Assembly: GCA_016190665.1 (NCBI GenBank)
Contig: JACPQD010000021.1
Coordinates: forward strand, 248,001-312,000
DNA length: 64,000 bases
From: Chloroflexota bacterium
Lineage (GTDB): Bacteria > Chloroflexota > Dehalococcoidia > JACPQD01
Direction of reading: 5' to 3'
The position numbers and the translations under genes are program-made. The first letter of the stretch is position 1. Every line of letters starts with the position of its first letter. The notes beneath the pieces are model-generated. The model was not told the origin of the DNA. It saw only the letters and a list, made by a program, of their open reading frames with translations, and did no database searches. Positions 1-7,981 of the stretch are shown one piece after another.

Positions 1-2
1 CC

Positions 3-872
3 TCAATAACACCTTTTGGCCAGGAAGGCCCCTACTCTTCGTACAAGGCATCGGACCTGACGGCTATGGCCATGGGCGGCATGATGGCTGTGTCCGGCGA
101 CCCCGACCGCCCGCCAGTGCGTGTTGGTTTTCCTCAGTCGTACGCCCATGCTGGGGCGGCGGGCGCCCTGGCCTCACTCATAGCCCACTACCATCGAGAG
201 TCCACAGGCAAGGGCCAGCATGTCGACGTGTCCGCGGAGGAGTGCGTTGTCCGCTCGCTGATGAACGCGCGCCTCTTTTGGGACATAAGCCGAATGAACC
301 TGAAACGGAGCGGCCAGTATCGGACCGGCCTGTCCGCCTCCGCCGACCAGCGCTCTATCTGGCCTTGCAAAGACGGCTTCGTCAACTTCAGTATGCTGGG
401 TGGGCCCTCCGGCGCCAAGACCAACCGGAGGCTGGCGGAGTGGATGGATAGCGAGGGCATGGGCAGCCCGGTGATGAGCGCCATGAAGTGGAACTCCTTC
501 GATATGGCTGGCATCGACCAGCATACCATCGAGGAGATAGCCGAAGCTGTGGGCGTCTTCTTCAAGGCGCATACCAGGGGCGAGCTTTACGCCGGAGCGC
601 TCAAGCGCAAGGTGATGCTTTACCCGGTCAATAGCGTGGCCGATGTGCGCGCCGACCCGCAACTGGCCGCCAGACGCTTCTGGGTCTCTCTGGAACATCC
701 CGAGCTGGGCGAGCAGATAAGCTACCCCGGGGCGTTCGTCAACGCGCCCCAGGCGCCTTGCCGGCTGCGTCGCCGCGCGCCACTCATCGGCGAGCACAAC
801 GCAGAGGTCTATGCTGCGCTAGGCATCACTGGCGCGGACGTGGCGCGTCTCAAAGAAGAAGGAGTCGTCTGA
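3..872 (+). CDS. Family III CoA-transferase (CaiB/BaiF), 5'-truncated by window edge
   Basis: Enzymes of this family move CoA between an acyl-CoA and a free carboxylate in the cytoplasm through an aspartyl-CoA thioester intermediate. The frame is open to the left edge, so the N-terminal Rossmann part lies outside the window; the first visible residues, SITPFGQEGPY, are a typical family segment. The TGKGQ-x-x-DVS motif follows. In the other three family members in this window an Asp lies 22 residues before the Gly of TGKGQ; here that position is Tyr (codon 141-143), so the usual catalytic Asp seems absent. Only 4 bases separate it from the next CoA-transferase, which keeps the Asp, so the two may be subunits of one enzyme. 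Family call is firm; substrate is unknown. Confidence 0.9.
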   Translation, partial: SITPFGQEGPYSSYKASDLTAMAMGGMMAVSGDPDRPPVRVGFPQSYAHAGAAGALASLIAHYHRESTGKGQHVDVSAEECVVRSLMNARLFWDISRMNLKRSGQYRTGLSASADQRSIWPCKDGFVNFSMLGGPSGAKTNRRLAEWMDSEGMGSPVMSAMKWNSFDMAGIDQHTIEEIAEAVGVFFKAHTRGELYAGALKRKVMLYPVNSVADVRADPQLAARRFWVSLEHPELGEQISYPGAFVNAPQAPCRLRRRAPLIGEHNAEVYAALGITGADVARLKEEGVV

Positions 873-876
873 GACA

Positions 877-2091
877 GTGAGCACGCAGGTATTTGAAGGC
901 GTGAAAGTGCTGGATTTCACTTGGGCGGGCGCTGGTCCCATGGCAGTGCGCTATCTCGCCGACCACGGGGCGGAGGTCATACACGTGGAATCGGCCACCA
1001 CTCCGGAGATACTACGCACCACCCCTCCCTTCAGGGACGGGATCGTCGGTATGAACCGCAGCGCCTACTTTCCCAACTTCAACTGCAACAAGTACGGGAT
1101 CAGCCTGAACCTGAATCACCCCCGGGCCAGCGAAGTCACGGAGAGGCTCGTCGCCTGGTCCGATATCGTCGCGGAGAACTTCAGGCCAGGCGTAATGAAA
1201 CGCTGGCGCCTGGCTTACGAAGACTTGATCAAAATAAAGCCTGACCTCATTATGTTAAGCAGCTCGCAGCAGGGCCAGACCGGTCCCAGATCAACTCAGC
1301 CAGGGCTGGGCGCCCAACTGGTGTCCCTGGCGGGATTCACTCAAATCGGGGGGTGGCCTGACCGAGGGCCGACGGGACCCTATGGCCCTTACACGGATAC
1401 CATCGCTCCCCTTTTCAGCGCCGCTGCTCTCATCGCCGCATTGGATTACCGGCGGCGCACCGGCAAGGGGCAGCACCTGGATATCTCCCAGTACGAGGCG
1501 GCCGCTCAGTTCCTGGCGCCCCTTTTTCTCGATTATGAGGTCAACGGCCGGGTGGCCGGGAGGAACGGAAACCGGAGCGACTACGCGGCTCCCCACGGCG
1601 CGTACGCGTGCCGGGGCGACGACAGGTGGTGTGTGATAGCGGTCTTCAACGATGATGAATGGCGCCGTCTCTGCGCCGCCATGGGTGCGCCGGAACTGGT
1701 GGACGACCCGCGGTTTGCTGATCTGGAGAGCAGAAAGCGACACGAGGACGATCTCGACAGGCTAGTCTCGGATTGGACGCAGCGGCATACCGCCGAAGAG
1801 GTTATGGGGATGTTGCAGGCTCAGGGCGTCGACGCGGGCGTAGTGCAGACCGCCGAAGACCTGCACAGCGACCCGCAACTTGCCTATCGTCATTTCTTCC
1901 GGGAACTGGAGCACTCCGAGATCGGCCCGCACTTTTATGATGGCTCCCCCTTCATCCTCAGCGACACCCCTGCCGACCTACACCGCGCCGGGCCTTGCAT
2001 GGGCGAACACAACGAACCTGTCGTCACTGGCATCCTGGGATTCTCCGACGCCGAGTTTCTCAGCCTGCTTGAGGCCGGCGTCTTCGAATGA
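877..2091 (+). CDS. Family III CoA-transferase (CaiB/BaiF)
   Basis: Full-length 404-residue family III CoA-transferase, close to the usual ~400. The start is GTG, 4 bases after the previous stop, with an AGAAGAAGGAG ribosome-binding stretch upstream. It opens with the typical GVKVLDFTWAGAGP nucleotide-binding segment and has NLNHPRA, ENFRPGVM and TGKGQHLDIS blocks. An Asp at about residue 174 (YTDTIAP) sits where the catalytic Asp of formyl-CoA transferase is expected. It is translationally coupled to the MFS gene: the stop overlaps the next ATG as ATGA. Together with the upstream gene and the carrier this looks like uptake and CoA activation of a carboxylic acid, which is inference. Confidence 0.93.
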   Translation: MSTQVFEGVKVLDFTWAGAGPMAVRYLADHGAEVIHVESATTPEILRTTPPFRDGIVGMNRSAYFPNFNCNKYGISLNLNHPRASEVTERLVAWSDIVAENFRPGVMKRWRLAYEDLIKIKPDLIMLSSSQQGQTGPRSTQPGLGAQLVSLAGFTQIGGWPDRGPTGPYGPYTDTIAPLFSAAALIAALDYRRRTGKGQHLDISQYEAAAQFLAPLFLDYEVNGRVAGRNGNRSDYAAPHGAYACRGDDRWCVIAVFNDDEWRRLCAAMGAPELVDDPRFADLESRKRHEDDLDRLVSDWTQRHTAEEVMGMLQAQGVDAGVVQTAEDLHSDPQLAYRHFFRELEHSEIGPHFYDGSPFILSDTPADLHRAGPCMGEHNEPVVTGILGFSDAEFLSLLEAGVFE

Positions 2092-3380
2092 CGGGGTCTC
2101 CCCAGGACCCTGGCGTTTTGTCGTCCGGCCCCCTTTCAAAGCCGCCGCGGATCTTCTATGGCTGGTGGATGGTAGCCTCTTCCTTTTTGATGATGATGGT
2201 GAGCGGAGGCATCCTCTCCTACGGCTTTACCGCCTTTTTCAATCCAATAATTGATGAGTTTGGCTGGACGCGCGCAGAGACATCCCTTGCCTTCTCGCTG
2301 CGAGGACTGGAAGGGGGCATAGCGCAGCCCATAATCGGCGTGCTTGTTGACCGATTGGGGCCGAGGAAGCTGATACTGTCCGGCGTTATGGCGGCCGGCG
2401 TCGGTTTTGTCCTCATGGCCGCCACGCCGTCGCTCTGGTATTTCTACGCCACGTTCCTGTTGGTGGCGACGGGTACTAGCGCCGGCTGGGGGACCCCGCA
2501 GTATACTGCCATCGCGAACTGGTTTACCACGAAGCGCTCTCTCGCCATGGGTTTCTTGTCATCGAGCTATGGCGTCTCCGGCATCATGGTCCCCATGCTC
2601 GTGGCGTCCATTGCTGTCCTGGGGTGGCGCTGGACGCTGGTCCTTGCCGGGCTTATCCTGATCGTCGTCGGCGTCCCAAACGCCTTCGTCATCAAACACC
2701 GTCCGCCGCGAGAAGACCCCGCCGCAGGCGCCGACAGAGTCAAGACGCCCGCGGGCATCGAACGTGGCCGGCCAGTCCCCGTTGGCCTGAGCGCCGTGGA
2801 GGTGCTGCGGACCAGGACCTTCTGGCTGCTGATAGGTTTTGTCTCCTTCTCCGGCTTCGCCGAGGCAGCCATAGCTGTCCATTTCATCCCTCACCTCACC
2901 AGTCTTGGATTCTCCAGAGAGATGGGCGGCTTGATACTGACCGGCGCGACTTTCAGCAGCCTCATCGGCCGGGTGGGGTTCGCGTGGCTCGGGGACCATT
3001 TCAGCAAGAGGCACTTGATGGCGATATCGACGGTCCTCAGACTTGTGGGGGTCGTCACGTTCACTTTCATGACCGAGCCCTGGCTCATCATCCCCTTCCT
3101 GTTCACCTACGGGCCTGGCTACGGCGCACCGATCCCTCTGATGTCCGCCCTGCAAGTGGACTACTTCGGACTGAAAGCCTTCGGCACGGTGCGGGGACTT
3201 ATCTACACCGGCTGGACCATCGCCGCCATGGTCGGCCCGCTGGTCGCGGGGTGGGTGTTCGACGTCGCCGGGAGCTACCAGCCGGCTCTTGTAGTCTTCT
3301 CGGCCAGCATCGTCATAAGCATTCCGATGATACTGGCGGCCACCGCACCGGGCCGCGCTGGCGCTCCCCAAGTCTGTTAG
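2088..3380 (+). CDS. MFS transporter, oxalate/formate antiporter-like (OFA/MCT type)
   Basis: Inner-membrane carrier of 430 residues with about twelve hydrophobic segments. The FYGWWMV opening followed by SYGFTAFFNPI and a GWTRAETS loop is typical of the OFA/monocarboxylate group of the major facilitator superfamily, which move small organic anions. A loop of about 45 polar residues around residues 205-250 marks the split between the two six-helix halves. The ATG overlaps the stop of the CoA-transferase upstream (ATGA), so the two are co-translated and probably handle the same acid. Substrate cannot be read from sequence. Confidence 0.9.
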   Translation: MTGSPQDPGVLSSGPLSKPPRIFYGWWMVASSFLMMMVSGGILSYGFTAFFNPIIDEFGWTRAETSLAFSLRGLEGGIAQPIIGVLVDRLGPRKLILSGVMAAGVGFVLMAATPSLWYFYATFLLVATGTSAGWGTPQYTAIANWFTTKRSLAMGFLSSSYGVSGIMVPMLVASIAVLGWRWTLVLAGLILIVVGVPNAFVIKHRPPREDPAAGADRVKTPAGIERGRPVPVGLSAVEVLRTRTFWLLIGFVSFSGFAEAAIAVHFIPHLTSLGFSREMGGLILTGATFSSLIGRVGFAWLGDHFSKRHLMAISTVLRLVGVVTFTFMTEPWLIIPFLFTYGPGYGAPIPLMSALQVDYFGLKAFGTVRGLIYTGWTIAAMVGPLVAGWVFDVAGSYQPALVVFSASIVISIPMILAATAPGRAGAPQVC

Positions 3381-3461
3381 CTGACGGGAAGTGGAATGCT
3401 CCAAGAGTTCGTCAGTCGCAGTCCATCGGGTCCGCTCGTGTTCACCTGAGGTGCCGACGCT

Positions 3462-4244
3462 CTAGGCGCCCGCGACGAACTGCCCCAGCGTCTCAAAATA
3501 AAGGCGCACATCGCGGAACATGACATCGTTGTGGCCGGCGCCGAGCACGACAAAGAGGTGCTTGTCGGCGGAGCCAAGGTTATCGAAGATGTATTGCCCC
3601 TCGTAGAGCGGAATCAGGTCGTCGTATTCACCGTGGATGATGAGGGCGGGCATCTTGATGGCCTTCAGGTTCCTGGCGGCGAGGGCGTCGGCCTCTTGAA
3701 ATCCCGGCCGGTCCGCCCCTCCGGCGATATGGGTCAGCAGACGGCTGGGACTGGCGAACCCGCTCTCGACGATCAAGCCGCTCAGGTCGTCCTGATGCTG
3801 GCAGGCCAGCTCAAGGGCGGACAGGCTGCCCAGGGACCGGCCCATGACGAACAGGCCGCCGGTGAACCTCTCTTGCTGCATCCTGCCGAGCACGTGCTGG
3901 TAGGTAGCCTCAGCATCGGCGATCATACTGGCGAAGCTGGGCGAGCCCCCGCTGGCCCCGTAGCCGCGGTAGTCGGCCACGATTAGATTGACGCCGATGT
4001 TGTTGAAGAGCGGCGCGATCTCATCGTATTGGGAGACCACTTCCCCATTCCCGTGGAAGAACAGGATAGCGGGCGAGGCCCTGCCTTTCACATACAGACG
4101 GCAAGTGATCGAGACGCCTTCGCCTACTGGCGCCACCAGGTCCATGGCGTTGAAAGGCCCCTCGGAGTACTCGGCCCGGGGATAGAAGGCGATTCGCAGG
4201 ATCTCCGGCCTGTCAAAGATGGAATAGTCGATGGTCTCGCACAT
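3462..4244 (-). CDS. Alpha/beta hydrolase family protein
   Basis: 260-residue serine hydrolase of the alpha/beta fold (BAAT/DUF1749-like monoacylglycerol lipase group). Visible elements are HGNGE for the oxyanion region at about residue 64, nucleophile elbow G-R-S-L-G with Ser at about 137, an acid in the EYDDLIP strand and the catalytic His in GAGHND near the C-terminus. No signal peptide is visible, so it is probably cytoplasmic. It converges on the MFS gene and lies downstream of the epimerase on the same strand, separated by 172 bases that carry a 9-mer tandem repeat. Esterase, thioesterase or lipase activity are all possible. Confidence 0.85.
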   Translation of the reverse strand: MCETIDYSIFDRPEILRIAFYPRAEYSEGPFNAMDLVAPVGEGVSITCRLYVKGRASPAILFFHGNGEVVSQYDEIAPLFNNIGVNLIVADYRGYGASGGSPSFASMIADAEATYQHVLGRMQQERFTGGLFVMGRSLGSLSALELACQHQDDLSGLIVESGFASPSRLLTHIAGGADRPGFQEADALAARNLKAIKMPALIIHGEYDDLIPLYEGQYIFDNLGSADKHLFVVLGAGHNDVMFRDVRLYFETLGQFVAGA

Positions 4245-4258
4245 GGCTAACCTCTTGG

Positions 4259-4294
4259 GTGGACATGGTGGACAGAGTGGACGTGGTGGACGCG
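4259..4294. repeat. Four tandem 9-mers (GTGGACNNN)
   Basis: Four consecutive 9-base units, GTGGACATG, GTGGACAGA, GTGGACGTG and GTGGACGCG, lie between the hydrolase start and the epimerase stop. Further along the same gap, around 4337-4362, is an ATCCGTGTTAATC-type phrase that I recognise from degenerate intergenic sequence in many environmental genomes. No gene is visible in this gap. Confidence 0.8.
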
Positions 4295-4416
4295 GATCTT
4301 TACCCAGCGGGGTCCGCTTGCTGCTTCCCCCCGAAATCCGTGTCTATCCGTGTTAATCTATGGCTCATACCGGGGGGCGAGGGGCTTCCTGCTTCTCGCT
4401 TCTCGCTTCCCCAGCG

Positions 4417-5364
4417 CTACCCAAACTTGAATCCCGCCGCCTTCATCTTCGCCAGGTAGTCCTGTATTCCCTGCTCCATAGTGAACTTCGGCCGCCAGCC
4501 AAGCTGCTCCTTGATGGGAGTGGCGTCGCAGATGGGCAACCGTCTCGCCAACTCCTTGCCGAACTCGATCTGTGCGCCCGGCAGGATGGACTTGATGTAG
4601 ACCACCGTATCGAACGTGGAGCGGACCTCGCCGCTCACATTGAAGATGCGCGTCGCCGGCTTATCGGCGCGCAGCGCGCACAGGAACGCCTCTGCCACGT
4701 CCTCCACATAGGTCCAGGCGAACTTCTGCTCCGGGGGCGGCGCCACAAAGGGCTTGCCGGAGGCCGGAATCTCGATGATCTTCGCGTAGACGTCCGGGGT
4801 CACCCCGGGCCGCAGGCTGCGCCCGTAACCGTAGATATTTGGCAACCTGAAAGCGATGTAGTCCAAGCCCCGTTTGGCGAAAAGCTCGGCAGTCCGCTCA
4901 TTGAAATACTTGCAGGAGCCATACATGCTATCAGCGAGAGGCAGGTTCTGCATGGTGAGCGGCTCATCGGCGTCCTTCCAGACGGTCATGTAATGCCCAT
5001 ATACCGCGCCTGAGCTGGGCCACATCACCCGGCGAACGCCGCACAGGAGCGCCACCTCGAAAACGTTGCTGACGCCCAGGGCGTTGACGCGGATGGCCTG
5101 GGCCGGGGATTCCTCGGCGCCGCGGGACATGAGGTACGCCATGTGAAAGATTTCCGTCACCTTGTATTTGGTCACGGTCTTGAAAAGCTCGACAGCTTCG
5201 GAGGAATCTCCCTGCACGACGGTGACCTTGTCCGCCGCATCCCGAAGGTTAGCCGCGTTGGGAAACAGGTCCAGGCATACGATATCCTTGTAGCCTTCCT
5301 TGAGGAGCCTCCGGGCAATGTGCGAACCCAGGAATCCCGTGCCGCCAGTAATCAGAATCGCCAT
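4417..5364 (-). CDS. NAD-dependent epimerase/dehydratase (extended SDR)
   Basis: Cytoplasmic nucleotide-sugar-type SDR enzyme of 315 residues. The NAD-binding glycine motif GGTGFLGSH is at the N-terminus, and the catalytic Y-x-x-x-K occurs in SMYGSCKYFNE with an upstream Ser in WPSSGAVYG. The longer frame to 5421 has an Arg-rich start; I chose the ATG at 5364 because GAAGGAGGC lies just upstream and the Rossmann motif begins within six residues. The C-terminal part (FAWTYVEDVAEAFL) is typical of UDP-sugar epimerases. No sugar or polysaccharide genes surround it, so the substrate is open. Confidence 0.88.
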   Translation of the reverse strand: MAILITGGTGFLGSHIARRLLKEGYKDIVCLDLFPNAANLRDAADKVTVVQGDSSEAVELFKTVTKYKVTEIFHMAYLMSRGAEESPAQAIRVNALGVSNVFEVALLCGVRRVMWPSSGAVYGHYMTVWKDADEPLTMQNLPLADSMYGSCKYFNERTAELFAKRGLDYIAFRLPNIYGYGRSLRPGVTPDVYAKIIEIPASGKPFVAPPPEQKFAWTYVEDVAEAFLCALRADKPATRIFNVSGEVRSTFDTVVYIKSILPGAQIEFGKELARRLPICDATPIKEQLGWRPKFTMEQGIQDYLAKMKAAGFKFG

Positions 5365-5451
5365 ATGATGCCTCCTTCTAAGCCGTATCTTGCGCCAAAT
5401 CCGCCTTCGTGAGGATATCACAGGGGAGGAAGCATTTCAAGGCTTTCTGTT

Positions 5452-5481
5452 TGACACGCCCACGAACACTATGATATCTTA
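5452..5481 (+). promoter_or_regulatory. Possible sigma-70-type promoter
   Basis: TTGACA at about 5453 is followed after 18 bases by TATCTT. It faces the long untranslated stretch before the crotonase at 5995. A perfect -35 hexamer is present but the -10 matches only partly, so this is tentative. Confidence 0.3.
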
Positions 5482-5596
5482 GGCTACGGCGACCTACCCT
5501 CTCCTGTGCGCCACCGTGGCGGGGTTTGCGCGGCGATGCGCGCTGTGCCGGCCCGATGTTTCATCCACCGGCGCAGAGCACACGGCAGAACGTTTT

Positions 5597-5626
5597 CGTA
5601 GGGGCGCACGGCCGTGCGCCCCTACG
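5597..5626. repeat. 30-bp perfect palindrome
   Basis: CGTAGGGGCGCACGG is followed immediately by its exact reverse complement, a 15-bp inverted repeat without a loop. It lies in the 630-base gap 5365-5994, where no convincing gene is visible; short open frames on both strands here exist only because the palindrome is open in both directions. A smaller inverted repeat, AGGGCGG/CCGCCCT, lies at about 5675-5692. The remaining gap to 5994 shows nothing I recognise. Confidence 0.85.
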
Positions 5627-5994
5627 AGGAATCTTTCCGCGTGCTCAGTTGCCCGGAGCAGAAAGGGCATCATAGAGGGCGGACGGCCGCCCTTCGGTTT
5701 CAATGAATCCTGAATCTAGTGACCTGAGTTGTAAAAGGCCTACATAAGTCCGGTGTCTTTTGCTCGCATTTCCATATCCAAGAGCCTCGTGAACATATGC
5801 AACGAACTTCTGATTCAGGACACTAGTTCAGGGGAAGAATGGTTTATTGCTGCCCTTTGAGCTGGGCCTGCCCGGCTGGGAGCCTGGAGTAACAGCAAGC
5901 GTGGATCGAGGATTCCATAGAGGTGCACCAGTGTGCCCCATTTCCGGACAGCAGGACATTCGGGAGCGCATTTTGATGAGGAAAGGAGCGAAGG

Positions 5995-6939
5995 ATGCCT
6001 GTCGAGAGAGATGATTACGCCAATATCGTGTTCGAGCCGCACCGGCTCAACGTGAAGCTCGGAGCACCGGCGGCGGAAGAGGTTGTGGAGGAGCCGAAAT
6101 ACGATAACATCCTCGTTGAGAAAAAGGGCCGCGTTGTCTGGATCACCCTGAACCAGCCGGAGAAGAGGAACCCCTTGAGCTGGAAGACGGAGGGAGAGAT
6201 TGTCTACGCCCTGGAGGAGGCCAACCTCGATCCGGAGGTGCGCGTCGTTGTCGTCAGGGGCAATGGTCCCGCCTTCAGCGGCGGCCACGACCTTACCCAG
6301 ATCGGCCTCTCCGCCGACGTACGCCATGACACGCGACCATCGGTGCGGCGGCTGATTGAACGGGAAGTCAGGCATCATACCTTCTACGAGTACATCTTCA
6401 ATTACCCCAAGATTATCATCTGTCAAGTTCACGGCTTCGCCCTTCACGGTGGTGAGAACTTCGCCATGATGTGCGACATCACCATTGTCGCCGAAGACTC
6501 CCAGTTCCAGGGCCGTGGGGCGCCCGTGGTGAATATCGCCGGCTACTTGCCTCTGATGGGGCCGCCGGTGGGCCTGGGTCGCCGTAATCTCGCTTTCCAT
6601 ATCAGCGGCAAGGACGCGGAGCGGATGGGCATGGTGAGCAAGGCTCTCCCCCTCGAAGAGCTTACCGACTACGTGGACAAGCTGGCGGAGGCCATGTCCC
6701 TTCTGCCCAGCGACGCCGTTGAGTTGAACAAACGGGCGCTCAACGGCATGCTCCAGAACGCTGGCTTCGAGGGCGCCTGGATGGTCTCCGGCTTGATGCA
6801 CTCCTCAGGACGCCACCAGCGCATACGGCCGGGGGAGTACAGCTTCTCCAAGAGCCGCCGCGACTTGGGTGTAAAGGCGACCATCGAGGCGCGAAGGACG
6901 GAAGACCTGGCATATAAGGGCACCAAAGCCGGCAGTTAG
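5995..6939 (+). CDS. Crotonase-fold protein (enoyl-CoA hydratase/isomerase family), divergent active site
   Basis: 314-residue acyl-CoA enzyme of the crotonase superfamily, with an N-terminal extension of about 30 residues before the first strand (VVWITLNQPEKRNPL). The CoA-binding and first oxyanion segment is GNGPAFSGGHDLTQI. At the site where classical enoyl-CoA hydratase carries its first catalytic Glu (GGGCELAMMCD), this protein reads HGGENFAMMCD, so Asn occupies the Glu position, and the second Glu segment is also not conserved. It is probably not a standard hydratase; isomerase, hydrolase, decarboxylase or lyase chemistry is possible. AGGAAAGGAG precedes the ATG. First of three crotonases in a row. 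Confidence 0.88.
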   Translation: MPVERDDYANIVFEPHRLNVKLGAPAAEEVVEEPKYDNILVEKKGRVVWITLNQPEKRNPLSWKTEGEIVYALEEANLDPEVRVVVVRGNGPAFSGGHDLTQIGLSADVRHDTRPSVRRLIEREVRHHTFYEYIFNYPKIIICQVHGFALHGGENFAMMCDITIVAEDSQFQGRGAPVVNIAGYLPLMGPPVGLGRRNLAFHISGKDAERMGMVSKALPLEELTDYVDKLAEAMSLLPSDAVELNKRALNGMLQNAGFEGAWMVSGLMHSSGRHQRIRPGEYSFSKSRRDLGVKATIEARRTEDLAYKGTKAGS

Positions 6940-6988
6940 AATCCAGCATGCTGCTTAACACCCGCATCACCAGAGATGAAGATTGCCC

Positions 6989-7040
6989 GGTATACCCCGC
7001 ACTGAAGTACGGGGTATACCGCGTACTTTAGTGCGCGGTA
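6989..7040. repeat. Tandem overlapping hairpins between two crotonase genes
   Basis: Hairpin 1 pairs GGTATACCCCG (6989-6999) with CGGGGTATACC (7010-7020). Hairpin 2 pairs TACCGCG (7017-7023) with CGCGGTA (7034-7040) and can extend through GU and two more pairs to a 4-base loop. They share bases 7017-7020, and a third pairing (6999-7010 with 7023-7034) competes with both. This could be a REP-like element, an mRNA processing/stability structure, or an attenuator for the downstream crotonase. Confidence 0.75.
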
Positions 7041-7058
7041 GATGAGAAGCCTATTTTC

Positions 7059-7955
7059 GTGGGAATCCAGGAAAGCGAGGCCCGAAGCCAGATGGCTTAC
7101 TTGAACATCGTTTATGGAAAGAGCGCGGAAGGCGTGGCCACCATCACCCTTAACCGCCCCAGGAAGCTCAACGCGTGGAATGATGCGCTGGTGGAGGAGG
7201 TAGACGCCGCTTTGCGCGAGTCCGAGGGGGACAAAGGTGTCAAAGTGGTGGTCTTCAAAGGTGCTGGGAGGTCCTTCTCCGTCGGACGGGACCTCAGCGG
7301 TGTGGGCACCGACAAGACTATGCCCCCTGACTTTCGCAAACGCCCCTACTGGACCGAGTTCCTTGCTTCCGAGCGAGCCCAGCAGAGCCGCTGGCAGTAC
7401 ATCTTCGATTACCCTAAGCCGACAATAGCCCAAATTCAGGGCTACTGCCTCGATTACGGGCTCTATCTGAGCATGGTCTGCGACTTCTCCATCGTCGCCG
7501 CAGACGCCAAGCTGGGAGACCCGGCGGTCCGCATCGGCCACGTGACTCAAATGCCCCTATGGACGCTCATCGTGGGGAACAAGCTGGCCAAGCTGCTGCT
7601 CTTCACCGGAAAGATGATCAGCGGCGCTGAGGCAGAGCAGATAGGCCTGGTGAGCAGGGTGGTTGCCGCCAGCCAACTGGAAGCGACGACGGCTAGGCTG
7701 GCGAAGGACCTTTGCGCCATGCCCCACAACGCTCTGGCCAGGCTCAAGGAGACCATCCATTCGGCCATGGACGCCAAGGGCGCCGCCGCCGGTTGGCGGT
7801 TCTTTGGTGAGCACCACCTTTTCTCCGCGGTCCAGCCCGTCATGCCCGGGGAGTTCGCCTTCCTTGATGTCAGAGACGAGAGGGGGCTTGAAGAGGCCAT
7901 AAGGGAGTGCAACGCCCCTTACGACAAGCTCGCCTATTACCGGGAAGGCAAGTAA
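7059..7955 (+). CDS. Crotonase-fold protein (enoyl-CoA hydratase/isomerase family), divergent active site
   Basis: Up to 298 residues from the GTG at 7059; the ATG at 7092 (MAYLNIVYG) fits the family start equally well, and neither has a strong ribosome-binding site. The N-terminal strand (GVATITLNRPRKLNAWN) and the oxyanion segment AGRSFSVGRDLSGVG are clear. At the hydratase Glu position the sequence is DYGLYLSMVCD, with Tyr instead of Glu, and the second Glu region reads LGDPAVRIG with Ala. An Asp in YCLDYG is shared with the next paralogue. It therefore lacks both classical catalytic glutamates. It lies downstream of the overlapping hairpins and 26 bases ahead of a close paralogue. Confidence 0.87.
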   Translation: MGIQESEARSQMAYLNIVYGKSAEGVATITLNRPRKLNAWNDALVEEVDAALRESEGDKGVKVVVFKGAGRSFSVGRDLSGVGTDKTMPPDFRKRPYWTEFLASERAQQSRWQYIFDYPKPTIAQIQGYCLDYGLYLSMVCDFSIVAADAKLGDPAVRIGHVTQMPLWTLIVGNKLAKLLLFTGKMISGAEAEQIGLVSRVVAASQLEATTARLAKDLCAMPHNALARLKETIHSAMDAKGAAAGWRFFGEHHLFSAVQPVMPGEFAFLDVRDERGLEEAIRECNAPYDKLAYYREGK

Positions 7956-7981
7956 CGTAGACTGAGCGGGAGGTCCTTGAA

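Noticed and set aside
4259..4294. CRISPR repeat
   Set aside because: Units are 9 bases with no spacers; no cas genes or typical repeat-spacer arrays were found in the window.
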